From: Mycolicibacterium neoaurum
Lineage (GTDB): Bacteria; Actinomycetota; Actinomycetes; Mycobacteriales; Mycobacteriaceae
Reading direction: 5' to 3'
NCBI RefSeq assembly: GCF_036946495.1
Contig: NZ_JAQIIX010000002.1
Span: 310,001 to 374,000, forward strand
DNA length: 64,000 bases
The notes below the pieces were generated by a model. It was given only the letters and a program-made list of their open reading frames with translations, had not been told where the DNA came from and ran no database searches. A program made the position numbers and the translations under genes. This document shows positions 8,657 to 19,543 of the stretch, piece by piece; the stretch's first letter is position 1, and each line of letters starts with the position of its first letter.

Positions 8657-10126
8657 ATGCATTTCGCGACGACGGCGACAGGACGCAGACGCCTGCGACG
8701 GTTCCCGGCTGTAGCGCTGGCGCTGGGCACGGCGCTGATGGTCAGCGCATGCTCCGAACCGGTGCAGGGAAGTGCGGTGTCGGTGTTCGCCGACCCGTTC
8801 CGGGTGGCGGGGATGCCCGCCACCGACGGACCCACCGGGTTGCGCGATGACGCCACCGACCCCACCCGCGAGGTCAAGGACACCGACGGTGGCGATATCG
8901 ACTTGCTCGCCGCCAGTTCGATCAGCGATATCGAACAGTTCTGGGAGCAGACCTACGGTGAAACGTTCGACGGTGAGTTCACCCCGGTGTCCGAGATCCT
9001 CTCCTGGGATTCAGACGGGTTCGACGGCGCCTTCTGCGGCGAGGACACCTACAACCTCGTCAATGCCGCGTACTGCGATGACGATCGCACCATCGGCTGG
9101 GACCGTGGGGTCCTGCTGCCGGCCCTGCGCAGCGCCAACGGCGATATGGCCGTCACGATGGTGTTGGCCCACGAGTACGGTCACGCGATCCAGGCACAGG
9201 CGGGCATCGTCTCGGACGACACCCCGACGCTGGTCTCCGAGCAGCAGGCCGATTGCCTTGCCGGCGTGTACATGCGGTGGGTTGCCGAGGACAACTCGCC
9301 GCGTTTCACACTGTCCACCGGTGACGGTCTGAACAGCCTGATGACGACGATGATCGGTTTCCGCGATCCGTTGATGACCGTCGATGACTCCGAGGCCGGT
9401 GAGGACGAACACGGTTCGGCGTTCGAACGGGTTTCGGCATTCCAGTTCGGGTTCACCGACGGTGCCGGTTCCTGCGCGGCGATGGATCCGGCCGAGATCG
9501 CGCAGCGCCGGGGCGACCTGCCGGTGCTGCTCCCCGAGGATCAATCCGGTGAACTCCAGGTCACCGCCGATTCGGTGCGTTCGGTCGTCGACGCGATGAA
9601 CATCCTGTTCGATCCCGCCGAGCATCCGACCCTCACCTTCGATCGCCCCGACTGCCCCGATGCCGATTCCGACGCGCCGGCGACGTTCTGCCCAGCGACC
9701 AACACCATCTCGGTGGATCTGCCCGCGCTGGAGGTGCTGGGAGCCCAACCCGATGACGAGGATGAGAGCGCCGGACTGGCGACCGGCGACAACACCGCCT
9801 ACTCGGTGGTGATCTCGCGGTACATGCAGTCGGTTCAGCAGCAGCACGGTGGCGTCGCGCTGAATACCGCGCAGGCAGCATTGCGCACCGCCTGCCTGAC
9901 CGGGGTCGCGACGGCCAAACTCGTCAAGGAGGTCAACACCCCCGACGGCGACACGATTGCGCTCACCGCGGGCGATGTCGACGAGGCGGTATCGGGAATC
10001 CTGCTGAACGGATTGGTCGCCAGCGACGTCAACGGTGAGTCGGTGCCGTCCGGGTTCTCCCGTATCGACGCGTTCCGGGTCGGGGTGCTCGGCGATACCG
10101 ACCGCTGTTTCAAGCGATTCGCCTAA
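8657..10126 (+). CDS. Exported lipoprotein zinc metalloprotease, LpqM-like
   Basis: A 489-residue precursor with a positively charged N-terminus (RRRLRRF), hydrophobic core and lipobox VSAC (Cys32), so a lipoprotein anchored outside the cytoplasmic membrane. The metal motif HEYGH is at 172-176; SEQQADC (about 194-200) supplies the third ligand in the neutral zinc metallopeptidase pattern. Many paired cysteines fit an extracytoplasmic protein. It resembles mycobacterial LpqM, which affects DNA transfer in M. smegmatis; orthology cannot be settled here. This gene is not in the corresponding M. tuberculosis block. Confidence 0.82.
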   Translation: MHFATTATGRRRLRRFPAVALALGTALMVSACSEPVQGSAVSVFADPFRVAGMPATDGPTGLRDDATDPTREVKDTDGGDIDLLAASSISDIEQFWEQTYGETFDGEFTPVSEILSWDSDGFDGAFCGEDTYNLVNAAYCDDDRTIGWDRGVLLPALRSANGDMAVTMVLAHEYGHAIQAQAGIVSDDTPTLVSEQQADCLAGVYMRWVAEDNSPRFTLSTGDGLNSLMTTMIGFRDPLMTVDDSEAGEDEHGSAFERVSAFQFGFTDGAGSCAAMDPAEIAQRRGDLPVLLPEDQSGELQVTADSVRSVVDAMNILFDPAEHPTLTFDRPDCPDADSDAPATFCPATNTISVDLPALEVLGAQPDDEDESAGLATGDNTAYSVVISRYMQSVQQQHGGVALNTAQAALRTACLTGVATAKLVKEVNTPDGDTIALTAGDVDEAVSGILLNGLVASDVNGESVPSGFSRIDAFRVGVLGDTDRCFKRFA

Positions 10127-10132
10127 ACCGGC

Positions 10133-10168
10133 CGGCGCGTAACGGTTCTGGGTTGCGCGGACGCGCCG
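10133..10168. terminator. GC-rich hairpin between convergent genes
   Basis: Perfect 8-bp inverted repeat, CGGCGCGT at 10133-10140 and ACGCGCCG at 10161-10168, with a 20-nt loop. It sits between the stop codons of the metalloprotease and the Vgb-like gene. There is no T-tract, so the terminator role is inferred from position. Confidence 0.35.
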
Positions 10169-10169
10169 A

Positions 10170-11033
10170 TCAGCTCAGCGGGATCCGCAACACGCTGCCC
10201 TGCTCGAGCGCCACCCACAGGGCGGTTCCTGCGGGTCCACGGTCCTCGATCGCCAGTCCATGCGGTTCACTGCCCGCGGGCAGGTCGATGGTGTCGTACT
10301 CACCGTCGGCATCGACGCGAGCGATCTGGTCGGCGCCCCACAGGGTGACCCACACCCCGCCGGTCGGGTCGGCCAGGACCGCATGGGGTTTGCCGGGAAG
10401 GTCCAGTTCCTGGATTGCCTCGTCGGTCGGGATCCGACCGATCTTGTCGGCCAGGATCTCGGTGAACCAGACCGCGTCGTCATGGGTGGCGGTGATCCCG
10501 ACCGGACCCGCGGCACGGGTGGGCAATTCGCGGACGGTGAGCGCACCCGTAAGGTCGAGCCTGCCGATGGCACTGCGCTGATTCAGGGTGAACCACAACG
10601 CCCCGTCGGGCCCGGCGGTGATCATGGCGGGCATCCCACCGACGGGATGCTCGTCGATCCGCCCGTCGTCGGGATCGAGCCTGCCGATCGTGCCTGCGGT
10701 CATCGTGGTGAACCACAGCGCTCGGTCCGGTCCCACACACAGCCCGAAAGGTGCACTGCCGGAGGCGAGTTCGACGGCGCTCTGGGTACCGTCGGTCGCG
10801 ATCCGGCCGATGCGATCGTCACCGCCGCGGGTGAACCACAGCGCGCCGTCGGGGCCGGTCACGATGATCTGGGGCCTGCTGTCGTCCCCGATGTCGAACA
10901 CGGTGAGCTCGCCGTCGGGGGTGACCCTGGCGATCTGGCCGGAGTGTGCACACGTCACCCACATCGCGCCGTCCGGTCCTGCGGCCAACGCGTAGGGACC
11001 ACCGTGGACCTCGACCTCAAGGATCTTGCTCAT
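10170..11033 (-). CDS. Vgb-type beta-propeller lyase (virginiamycin B lyase family)
   Basis: A 287-residue seven-bladed propeller built of repeated GPDGALWFT-like blades. Staphylococcal Vgb uses H228, E268, H270 and E285 for substrate, Mg and catalysis; here KPH (H217), EPH (E256, H258) and E277 fall at closely matching spacing, so catalytic competence is plausible. Vgb opens the streptogramin B lactone by elimination; the native substrate in an environmental mycobacterium may differ. The ATG overlaps the glgP stop by 4 bp, implying co-transcription with glgP. Confidence 0.8.
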   Translation of the reverse strand: MSKILEVEVHGGPYALAAGPDGAMWVTCAHSGQIARVTPDGELTVFDIGDDSRPQIIVTGPDGALWFTRGGDDRIGRIATDGTQSAVELASGSAPFGLCVGPDRALWFTTMTAGTIGRLDPDDGRIDEHPVGGMPAMITAGPDGALWFTLNQRSAIGRLDLTGALTVRELPTRAAGPVGITATHDDAVWFTEILADKIGRIPTDEAIQELDLPGKPHAVLADPTGGVWVTLWGADQIARVDADGEYDTIDLPAGSEPHGLAIEDRGPAGTALWVALEQGSVLRIPLS

Positions 11034-13624
11034 GCCAGCGTGACGAGGCCCAGTTCGTTGGTCCCCGCCAACAACCGGTGCCTGGGCAACACTCGCACCG
11101 TGTAGCCGACCGGTCCGGCCACCGGCAACGGCGTGGTGGTCGAGAAGATCTGCCGTCCGCCGTCGGCACCGCCGGTGTGCTCCATCGGAACGGTCACCGG
11201 GTCGCGCAGGTTGTCACCGCCGTCGACACGCCCCAGAACCGCCTGGACCGCAACCTCGTTCGGTTCCAGGCCGGCCAGGTCCACGGTGGCGGTCAGGGTC
11301 AGCTCGCTGCCGAGCAGCGGGGTATCGGGCAACCCGTAGCTGTCGACATCGGTGATCTGGACCTGCGGCCACTGCTGTTGCACCCGGGTGCGGTAGGCGG
11401 CGAGCTGCCGCGCCGCACCGAAGGGCACATCGTCACTATCGGGTTCCAGGGTGGCGCGCAGCGATTGTGCCGCCGGCGCGTAGTACTTCTCGGTGTAGTC
11501 ACGCACCATCCGGGAGGCCAACACCTTGGGACCCAGCACCTGCAGGGTGTGGCGCACCATCTCGACCCAGCGCACCGGCACCCCGCGCTCATCGCGGTCG
11601 TAGAAACGCGGCGTCACCGAGGTCTCCAGCAGGTCGTAGAGGGCACCTGCCTCGATATCGTCGCGGCGGGTTTCATCGGCCAGACCGTCCGCGGTGGGGA
11701 TCTCCCAGCCGTTCTCGCCGTCGTACCATTCGTCCCACCAGCCGTCGCGGACGGACAGGTTCAGCCCACCGTTGAGCGCGCTCTTCATGCCCGACGTGCC
11801 GCACGCCTCCAGCGGGCGCAGCGGATTGTTCAGCCAGACATCGCAACCCCAGTACAAGAGCCGGGCCATCGACATGTCGTAGTCGGGCAGGAACGCGATC
11901 CGATGGCGCACCTCGTGTCGGTCGGCAAAGCGCACGATCTGCTGGATCAGCGACTTACCGCCGTCGTCGGCGGGATGGGATTTGCCCGCGACGATCAGCT
12001 GGACGGGACGGTCGGCATCGAGCAGCAATCGCTCCAGGCGCTGCGGGTCGCGCAACATCAGCGTCAGCCGTTTGTAGGTGGGCACCCGTCGGGCGAATCC
12101 GACGGTCAGCACCTCCGGGTCGAAAGCCGAAGCAATCCAACCCAATTCGGCCTCCGATGCCCCGCGCTCCAGCCATGATCGGCGCAGCCTGGCCCGGACG
12201 TCGTCGATCAGCTGCGATCGCAGTTGCGAACGGATCCACCACAGGTGGCCGGGATCCACCTGCTGCAGCCGTTGCCAGGTTTCGGCCTCGCTGAGCGAAC
12301 CCAGATCCTCCCCGATGAGTTCACGCGCCAGGTCCACCCACTGCGGCGCCGCCCAGGTCGGTGCATGCACGCCATTGGTGATGGAACCGATCGGTACCTC
12401 GGCCGGGTCGAAACCGGGCCACAGCCCGTTGAACATCTCCCGGCTCACCTCGCCGTGCAACAGGGACACACCATTGGCGCGCTGAGCCAACCGCAGGCCC
12501 ATATGGGCCATATTGAATTTCTCCGGATCCTCCTCGGCACCGAACGCGATGACCCGCTCCAGCGGCACTCCGGGCAGCAACCGGGAGTTCAGGTCCGCTC
12601 CGCCGAAGTAGCGGCGCACCATGTCCACCGGGAACCGGTCGATACCGGCCGGGACGGGCGTGTGCGTGGTGAACACCGTGGAGGACCGCACCACGGTCAG
12701 CGCGGTGTCGAAGTCCAGCCCCGCCTCGATCAGCTCACGGATCCGCTCGACCCCGAGGAATCCGGCGTGCCCCTCGTTCATGTGGAACACCTCGGGTGCG
12801 GGCAGACCCTCGACCTCGGTGTAGGCCCGGATGGCGCGGACACCGCCGATACCGGCGAGCAGTTCCTGTTTGATCCGGTGCTCCTGGTCGCCGCCGTACA
12901 GCCGATCGGTCACCCCGCGCAGATCGTGTTCGTTCTCGCCGATATCCGAATCGAGCAGCAGCAGCGGAACACGCCCCACCTGGGCGATGAGCACCTGTGC
13001 GTACAGGCGGGCCCCGTCGGGCATCGCCAGGTCGATCAGCACCGGTTGCCCGGCGTGGTCGGTCAAAAGCCGCAGCGGCAGGCCTTGCGGGTCCAGCGAC
13101 GGATAGTTCTCGTGTTGCCAGCCATCGGCGGTCAGCGACTGCCGGAAGTATCCGGACCGGTAGTACAGGCCCACCGCGATCAACGGAAGGCCCAGGTCGG
13201 ACGCGGACTTGAGATGGTCGCCGGCCAGGATGCCCAGGCCGCCGGAGTAGTTGGGCAGCACCTCGGCGACGCCGAACTCCATCGAGAAGTAGGCGATCCC
13301 GTTGGGAAACTCCCGGCCGTCGGCGATCTGATCCTGATACCACATGGGCCGGCTCAGGTAGTTGTCCAGATCGTCGGCGCACGCGTCGACCTGCCGGGTG
13401 AACTCCTCGTCGGTTGCCAGTTCATCGAGTCGCTGCGGGTTGACCTCACCGAGCAGTGCCACCGGATCCGCACCGACCCGCTCCCACAGTGACGGGTCGA
13501 TCTCGGCGAACAACTTCTGCGTCGGCGTGTGCCAGGACCATCTCAGATTGACCGACAACCGCTCCAGCGCCGAAAGCCGCTCCGGAAGATGGGCTCGGAC
13601 GGTGAATCGTCTCAGGGCTTTCAC
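11030..13624 (-). CDS. glgP: Alpha-glucan (maltodextrin/glycogen) phosphorylase
   Basis: An 864-residue GT35 phosphorylase with an N-terminal DUF3417 domain (about 1-120: LERLSVNLRWSWH). The PLP-binding lysine region is EACGTSGMKSALNGGLN. It releases glucose-1-phosphate from alpha-1,4-glucan or, in mycobacteria, may act on maltooligosaccharides in the GlgE system. GTG start; a purine run AAGGTGA lies about 7 nt upstream. It is divergent from glgE across about 220 bp and is followed by the overlapping Vgb-like gene. Confidence 0.94.
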   Translation of the reverse strand: MKALRRFTVRAHLPERLSALERLSVNLRWSWHTPTQKLFAEIDPSLWERVGADPVALLGEVNPQRLDELATDEEFTRQVDACADDLDNYLSRPMWYQDQIADGREFPNGIAYFSMEFGVAEVLPNYSGGLGILAGDHLKSASDLGLPLIAVGLYYRSGYFRQSLTADGWQHENYPSLDPQGLPLRLLTDHAGQPVLIDLAMPDGARLYAQVLIAQVGRVPLLLLDSDIGENEHDLRGVTDRLYGGDQEHRIKQELLAGIGGVRAIRAYTEVEGLPAPEVFHMNEGHAGFLGVERIRELIEAGLDFDTALTVVRSSTVFTTHTPVPAGIDRFPVDMVRRYFGGADLNSRLLPGVPLERVIAFGAEEDPEKFNMAHMGLRLAQRANGVSLLHGEVSREMFNGLWPGFDPAEVPIGSITNGVHAPTWAAPQWVDLARELIGEDLGSLSEAETWQRLQQVDPGHLWWIRSQLRSQLIDDVRARLRRSWLERGASEAELGWIASAFDPEVLTVGFARRVPTYKRLTLMLRDPQRLERLLLDADRPVQLIVAGKSHPADDGGKSLIQQIVRFADRHEVRHRIAFLPDYDMSMARLLYWGCDVWLNNPLRPLEACGTSGMKSALNGGLNLSVRDGWWDEWYDGENGWEIPTADGLADETRRDDIEAGALYDLLETSVTPRFYDRDERGVPVRWVEMVRHTLQVLGPKVLASRMVRDYTEKYYAPAAQSLRATLEPDSDDVPFGAARQLAAYRTRVQQQWPQVQITDVDSYGLPDTPLLGSELTLTATVDLAGLEPNEVAVQAVLGRVDGGDNLRDPVTVPMEHTGGADGGRQIFSTTTPLPVAGPVGYTVRVLPRHRLLAGTNELGLVTLA

Positions 13625-13737
13625 GTCGATTCACCTTACTGAAAATCGGCACGGTGGCAGGCAGCTTGGCCGTGAGCAGCCTCCCGACCGCACCGCCCGG
13701 AGTTTCGCCATCACGCGCAGCGATGTGTTCCTGACAC

Positions 13738-13836
13738 TAGGTTGGGTACTCAAGGGTCGGTAACGAGCACGTCGCATCAGATAGCGGATCGAGACGGATC
13801 GCGGTCACCGAGACGGTCGACCGGATCAGTGAGGAG
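13738..13836 (+). promoter_or_regulatory. Candidate glgE -10 element and ribosome binding site
   Basis: TAGGTT at 13738-13743 fits TANNNT. GAGGAG at 13831-13836 is a strong Shine-Dalgarno 7 nt before GTG 13844. Together they favour 13844 over the TTG at 13742, which lies inside the -10 hexamer. Confidence 0.4.
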
Positions 13837-13843
13837 TTGGTGG

Positions 13844-15913
<2,070 letters not shown>

Positions 15914-15920
15914 GAACACC

Positions 15921-18119
15921 GTGACCCGAACCAATCCCGTCTCCGACAGCCATCTGCGACCGTCCGATACGGATCTGGGCCGGCTCATCGCCGGAGAGCA
16001 CCACGACCCGCATTCCATCCTCGGTGCGCACGAGTACGACGATCACACCGTCATCCGGGCATTGCGCCCGCATGCCGAATCGGTGACCGCGCTGATCGGC
16101 GGTCAGCGGCATCCGCTGACCCACGTCGACGCCGGTCTGTTCGCGGTGGCGGTGCCGATCACGAAGCTGATCGACTACCGCCTGGAGGTGCAGTACCCGA
16201 ACGCGCCGGCGCTGACCGTCGCCGACGCGTACCGCTTCCTGCCGACGCTGGGCGAGATGGACCTGCACCTGTTCGCCGAGGGGCGCCACGAGCGGTTGTG
16301 GGAGGTCCTCGGTGCGCACCCGCGGACCTATGACACCCCCGACGGACCGGTCGAGGGTGTGTCGTTCGCCGTCTGGGCGCCAAATGCCAAGGGCGTGACG
16401 TTGATCGGCGAGTTCAACCTCTGGGGTGGCAACGAGGCTCCGCTGCGCAGCCTGGGCTCCTCAGGAGTGTGGGAGGTCTTCTGGCCCGGCTTCCCCGCCG
16501 ACGGTCTCTACAAGTTCCGGGTACACGGGGCCGACGGATCGGTCGTTGACCGCGCAGACCCGATGGCGTTCGCCGCCGAGGTGCCGCCGCAGACCGCATC
16601 GAGGGTGACGGTCAGCGAGTACGAATGGAACGACCAGGACTGGATGTCCCAGCGTGCGCTGCAGAATCCGGTGTTCGAGCCGATGAGCACGCTGGAGGTG
16701 CACCTGCCGTCATGGCGTCCCGGACTGAGCTATCGCGAACTCGCGGTGGAACTCGTCGACTACGTCACCGAACAGGGTTTCACCCATGTCGAGATGCTGC
16801 CGGTGGCGGCTCACCCGTTCGGCGGTTCCTGGGGCTACCAGGTCACCTCGTACTACGCGCCGATGCCCCGCCTGGGCACCCCGGACGACCTGCGGTACCT
16901 GATCGACGCGCTGCATCAGGCCGGTATCGGTGTCATTGTCGACTGGGTGCCGGCCCACTTCCCGAAGGACGCCTGGGCGTTGGGCAGGTTCGACGGCACC
17001 CCGCTCTACGAACACTCCGACCCCCGCCGCGGTGAGCAACTCGACTGGGGCACCTACGTTTTCGACTTCGGGCGCGCCGAGGTGCGCAACTTCCTGGTGG
17101 CCAACGCGCTGTACTGGCTGCAGGAGTTCCACGTCGACGGTCTGCGGGTCGACGCGGTGGCCTCGATGCTCTATCTGGACTACTCACGCCCGGCCGACGG
17201 GTGGACCCCCAACGTCTATGGCGGCCGCGAGAACCTGGAGGCGGTGCAGTTCCTGCAGGAGATGAACGCCACCGTGCACAAGGTCTCCCCCGGCATCGTC
17301 ACCATCGCCGAGGAGTCCACCTCGTGGCCCGGTGTCACCCGCCCGACCAACCTTGGCGGTCTGGGCTTTTCGATGAAGTGGAACATGGGCTGGATGAACG
17401 ACACGCTGGAGTTCATCAAGCGTGACCCGATCCACCGCAGTTACCACCACCACGAGATCACGTTCTCGATGCTCTACGCCTTCAGCGAGAACTATGTACT
17501 CCCCATCAGTCATGACGAGGTGGTGCACGGCAAAGGCACCCTGTGGGGCCGGATGCCCGGCAACGACCACAACAAGGCGGCCGGGCTGCGGAGCCTATTG
17601 GCCTATCAGTGGGCACACCCCGGCAAGCAGCTGTTGTTCATGGGCCAGGAATTCGGTCAGCGGGCCGAGTGGTCCGAGGAACGCGGTGTGGACTGGTATC
17701 AGTTGTCGGAGAACAGCTTCTCCACCGGAATCTCCCAGCTCGTCACTGATATCAATGCTCTGTACCGCGACCGGCGGGCGCTGTGGTCGCGCGACACCGT
17801 GCCGGAGGGATACTCCTGGATCGACGCCAACGACTCGGCCAACAATGTGCTGAGCTTTCTGCGCTTCGGCGACGACGGCTCGATGTTGGCGTGCGTGTTC
17901 AACTTCTCCGGTAACGAGCACGCGCAGTATCGGTTGGGCCTGCCGAAGGCGGGTACATGGCGCGAGGTGCTCAACACCGACGCCACGGTCTACAACGGAT
18001 CCGGAATCGGCAACCTGGGTGCGGTCGAGGCGACCGATGAGCCTTGGCATGGTCGGCCGGCCTCAGCGGTGATGGCGCTTCCGCCACTGTCGGCGCTGTG
18101 GTTCGAGCCTGAGAGCTGA
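15921..18119 (+). CDS. glgB: 1,4-alpha-glucan branching enzyme
   Basis: A 732-residue GH13_9 branching enzyme: N-terminal CBM48 domains (to about 220), then the catalytic barrel with DGLRVDAVASMLYLD (nucleophile), IAEESTSWPGV (acid/base) and ISHDEVVHGKG. It introduces alpha-1,6 branches into the linear glucan made by GlgE. GTG start with AGGGAG upstream inside the glgE end; the pair is an operon. Confidence 0.95.
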   Translation: MTRTNPVSDSHLRPSDTDLGRLIAGEHHDPHSILGAHEYDDHTVIRALRPHAESVTALIGGQRHPLTHVDAGLFAVAVPITKLIDYRLEVQYPNAPALTVADAYRFLPTLGEMDLHLFAEGRHERLWEVLGAHPRTYDTPDGPVEGVSFAVWAPNAKGVTLIGEFNLWGGNEAPLRSLGSSGVWEVFWPGFPADGLYKFRVHGADGSVVDRADPMAFAAEVPPQTASRVTVSEYEWNDQDWMSQRALQNPVFEPMSTLEVHLPSWRPGLSYRELAVELVDYVTEQGFTHVEMLPVAAHPFGGSWGYQVTSYYAPMPRLGTPDDLRYLIDALHQAGIGVIVDWVPAHFPKDAWALGRFDGTPLYEHSDPRRGEQLDWGTYVFDFGRAEVRNFLVANALYWLQEFHVDGLRVDAVASMLYLDYSRPADGWTPNVYGGRENLEAVQFLQEMNATVHKVSPGIVTIAEESTSWPGVTRPTNLGGLGFSMKWNMGWMNDTLEFIKRDPIHRSYHHHEITFSMLYAFSENYVLPISHDEVVHGKGTLWGRMPGNDHNKAAGLRSLLAYQWAHPGKQLLFMGQEFGQRAEWSEERGVDWYQLSENSFSTGISQLVTDINALYRDRRALWSRDTVPEGYSWIDANDSANNVLSFLRFGDDGSMLACVFNFSGNEHAQYRLGLPKAGTWREVLNTDATVYNGSGIGNLGAVEATDEPWHGRPASAVMALPPLSALWFEPES

Positions 18120-18127
18120 CCTGCCCG

Positions 18128-18185
18128 CGAGCAGACGGATATGCCCCCTATTTCCTGCGAAATAGGGGGCATATCCGTCTGCTCG
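18128..18185. terminator. Perfect long inverted repeat, bidirectional terminator
   Basis: A perfect 27-bp inverted repeat (arms 18128-18154 and 18159-18185) with a 4-nt loop CTGC. The arms contain GATATGCCCCC on one side and its complement on the other. It sits exactly between the convergent stops of glgB and the thioredoxin-like gene. No T-tract follows, as is common in mycobacteria. Confidence 0.75.
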
Positions 18186-18190
18186 GCTCG

Positions 18191-19078
18191 CTAGTAGAGC
18201 GCGTTGGCCAGCTTGCGGCGAGCGTCGATCACCTCGGGATCGGCCGCGTCGAAAAGCTCGAACAGCTCGATAAGTCGGGTGCGGGCGGCCGTGCGCTCAT
18301 CGCCGGCGGTGCGTTTGATCAGTGCGATCAGCCGGTCGAACGCGGCGGTGACGTCCTGCTGCAGAATCTCGACATCGGCGGCGGCGAACGCGGCCTCGAC
18401 ATCCCCCGGCGCGGCATCGGCCAACGCCGGCGATTCCGGCGAGCGGGTGGTGGCGCGCTGCAGGAAGGTGATCTGGCGGACCGCACCGGCGGCCTCGGGG
18501 TCCTGCGGCTTGGCGGCAAGGATGTCCTGGTAAGCCGCCAGGGCTGCGTCGAACTCTCCGGCGTCGAGGTACGCGCGCGCCTGCTCCAAGGCCGGGTCCA
18601 CCTCCTCGGCCTGTTCGGGCACCCCGCTGAGCTTCCCGGCGGTGGCGCTCAGCAGGGAATCGATCCACTGGCGCAGTTGGTCGGCGGGCTGCGGCCCCTG
18701 GAAGCTCGAGATCGGCTGGCCGCCGGCCAAAGCCACCACCGTCGGCACCGCCTGCACGCCGAACATCTGCGCAACCCGAGGGGTGGTGTCTACGTTGACC
18801 GTGGCCAGCGACCACTTACCCGCGTCGGACTGGGCCAGCGCTGCCAGCGTGTCGGCGAGCTGCACGCTGGTATCGCTGCGCGGTGTCCACAGCAGCACCA
18901 CCACCGGGATCTCACCGGAGCGGACCAGCACCTCGGCTTCCAGGTTGGCCTCGGTCACCTCGACCGCGCCGGCCGGAGCGGCTGCAGCATCCTCGCGGCC
19001 CGGCGGGGGTGCCTTGAGTGCGGACAGATCGAATGCGCCGGCAAGCGCCGGTCCGATATTGGGGCGAGGTCGTGTCAC
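18191..19078 (-). CDS. Thioredoxin-fold TPR co-chaperone-like protein, no CXXC (Rv1324 homologue)
   Basis: A 295-residue protein: low-complexity N-terminus, thioredoxin domain at about 38-150, then TPR-like helices to the end (YLDAGEFDAALAAYQDIL). The active-site position reads WTPRSDTS, so both catalytic cysteines are missing; the cis-proline loop AVPTVVAL is retained. This arrangement resembles the CnoX/YbbN family, which works as holdase or chaperone partner rather than reductase. The GTG start has no clear Shine-Dalgarno sequence. Confidence 0.86.
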   Translation of the reverse strand: MTRPRPNIGPALAGAFDLSALKAPPPGREDAAAAPAGAVEVTEANLEAEVLVRSGEIPVVVLLWTPRSDTSVQLADTLAALAQSDAGKWSLATVNVDTTPRVAQMFGVQAVPTVVALAGGQPISSFQGPQPADQLRQWIDSLLSATAGKLSGVPEQAEEVDPALEQARAYLDAGEFDAALAAYQDILAAKPQDPEAAGAVRQITFLQRATTRSPESPALADAAPGDVEAAFAAADVEILQQDVTAAFDRLIALIKRTAGDERTAARTRLIELFELFDAADPEVIDARRKLANALY

Positions 19079-19091
19079 GTCCCCAATTTTG

Positions 19092-19478
19092 TCACGCCGC
19101 CGAATGGGGCGTGACTGCGCTATCGGTGAGCTCGGTGGGACCGCTGACGCTGCCGTCGAGGCGGCCCAGCTTGTCGGCCCAGATGACGAAGATCACACTT
19201 CCCAGCGGCACGATCGACCCCAGCAACGCCAGCGCCCAGGTGATGACGTTCCACTTCCGGGTGATCCCGACCAGCACGGCCGCCGCGACGAACGCCACGA
19301 AGATGCCGCCGTGGATGGGCCCGAAGACCTTCACGCCCACCTCGGTGGTCGTCCCGGCCAGGTACTTGAAGTACATCCCGACCAGCAGGCCCGCCCAGCT
19401 GAGCGCCTCGGCGACGGCGACGATCCGGAACAGGCCCGCAGCGCTGCGGACGTCATACTTGTTTGCCATGCCGGCCAT
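19092..19478 (-). CDS. DUF3817 small integral membrane protein
   Basis: A 128-residue protein with about three hydrophobic segments (LFRIVAVAEALSWAGLLVGM, GGIFVAFVAAAVLVG, VITWALALLGSIVPLGSVIF). The N-terminal F-R-x-V-A-x-x-E-A pattern is typical of DUF3817. An internal ATG three codons in is an equally good start. Function unknown. It lies between fadA4 and the thioredoxin-like gene on the same strand. Confidence 0.78.
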   Translation of the reverse strand: MAGMANKYDVRSAAGLFRIVAVAEALSWAGLLVGMYFKYLAGTTTEVGVKVFGPIHGGIFVAFVAAAVLVGITRKWNVITWALALLGSIVPLGSVIFVIWADKLGRLDGSVSGPTELTDSAVTPHSAA

Positions 19479-19543
19479 TCTGCCCGACCGGCAGGCCAGC
19501 TACTACGTGGCGTCGTTGATCACGCTGAGGGCATTCTCAGCGG

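Noticed and set aside
13742..13843. TTG 13742 as the glgE start
   Set aside because: No ribosome site; it falls in a candidate -10 hexamer, and the added 34 residues are unlike the family, while GTG 13844 has GAGGAG 7 nt upstream.
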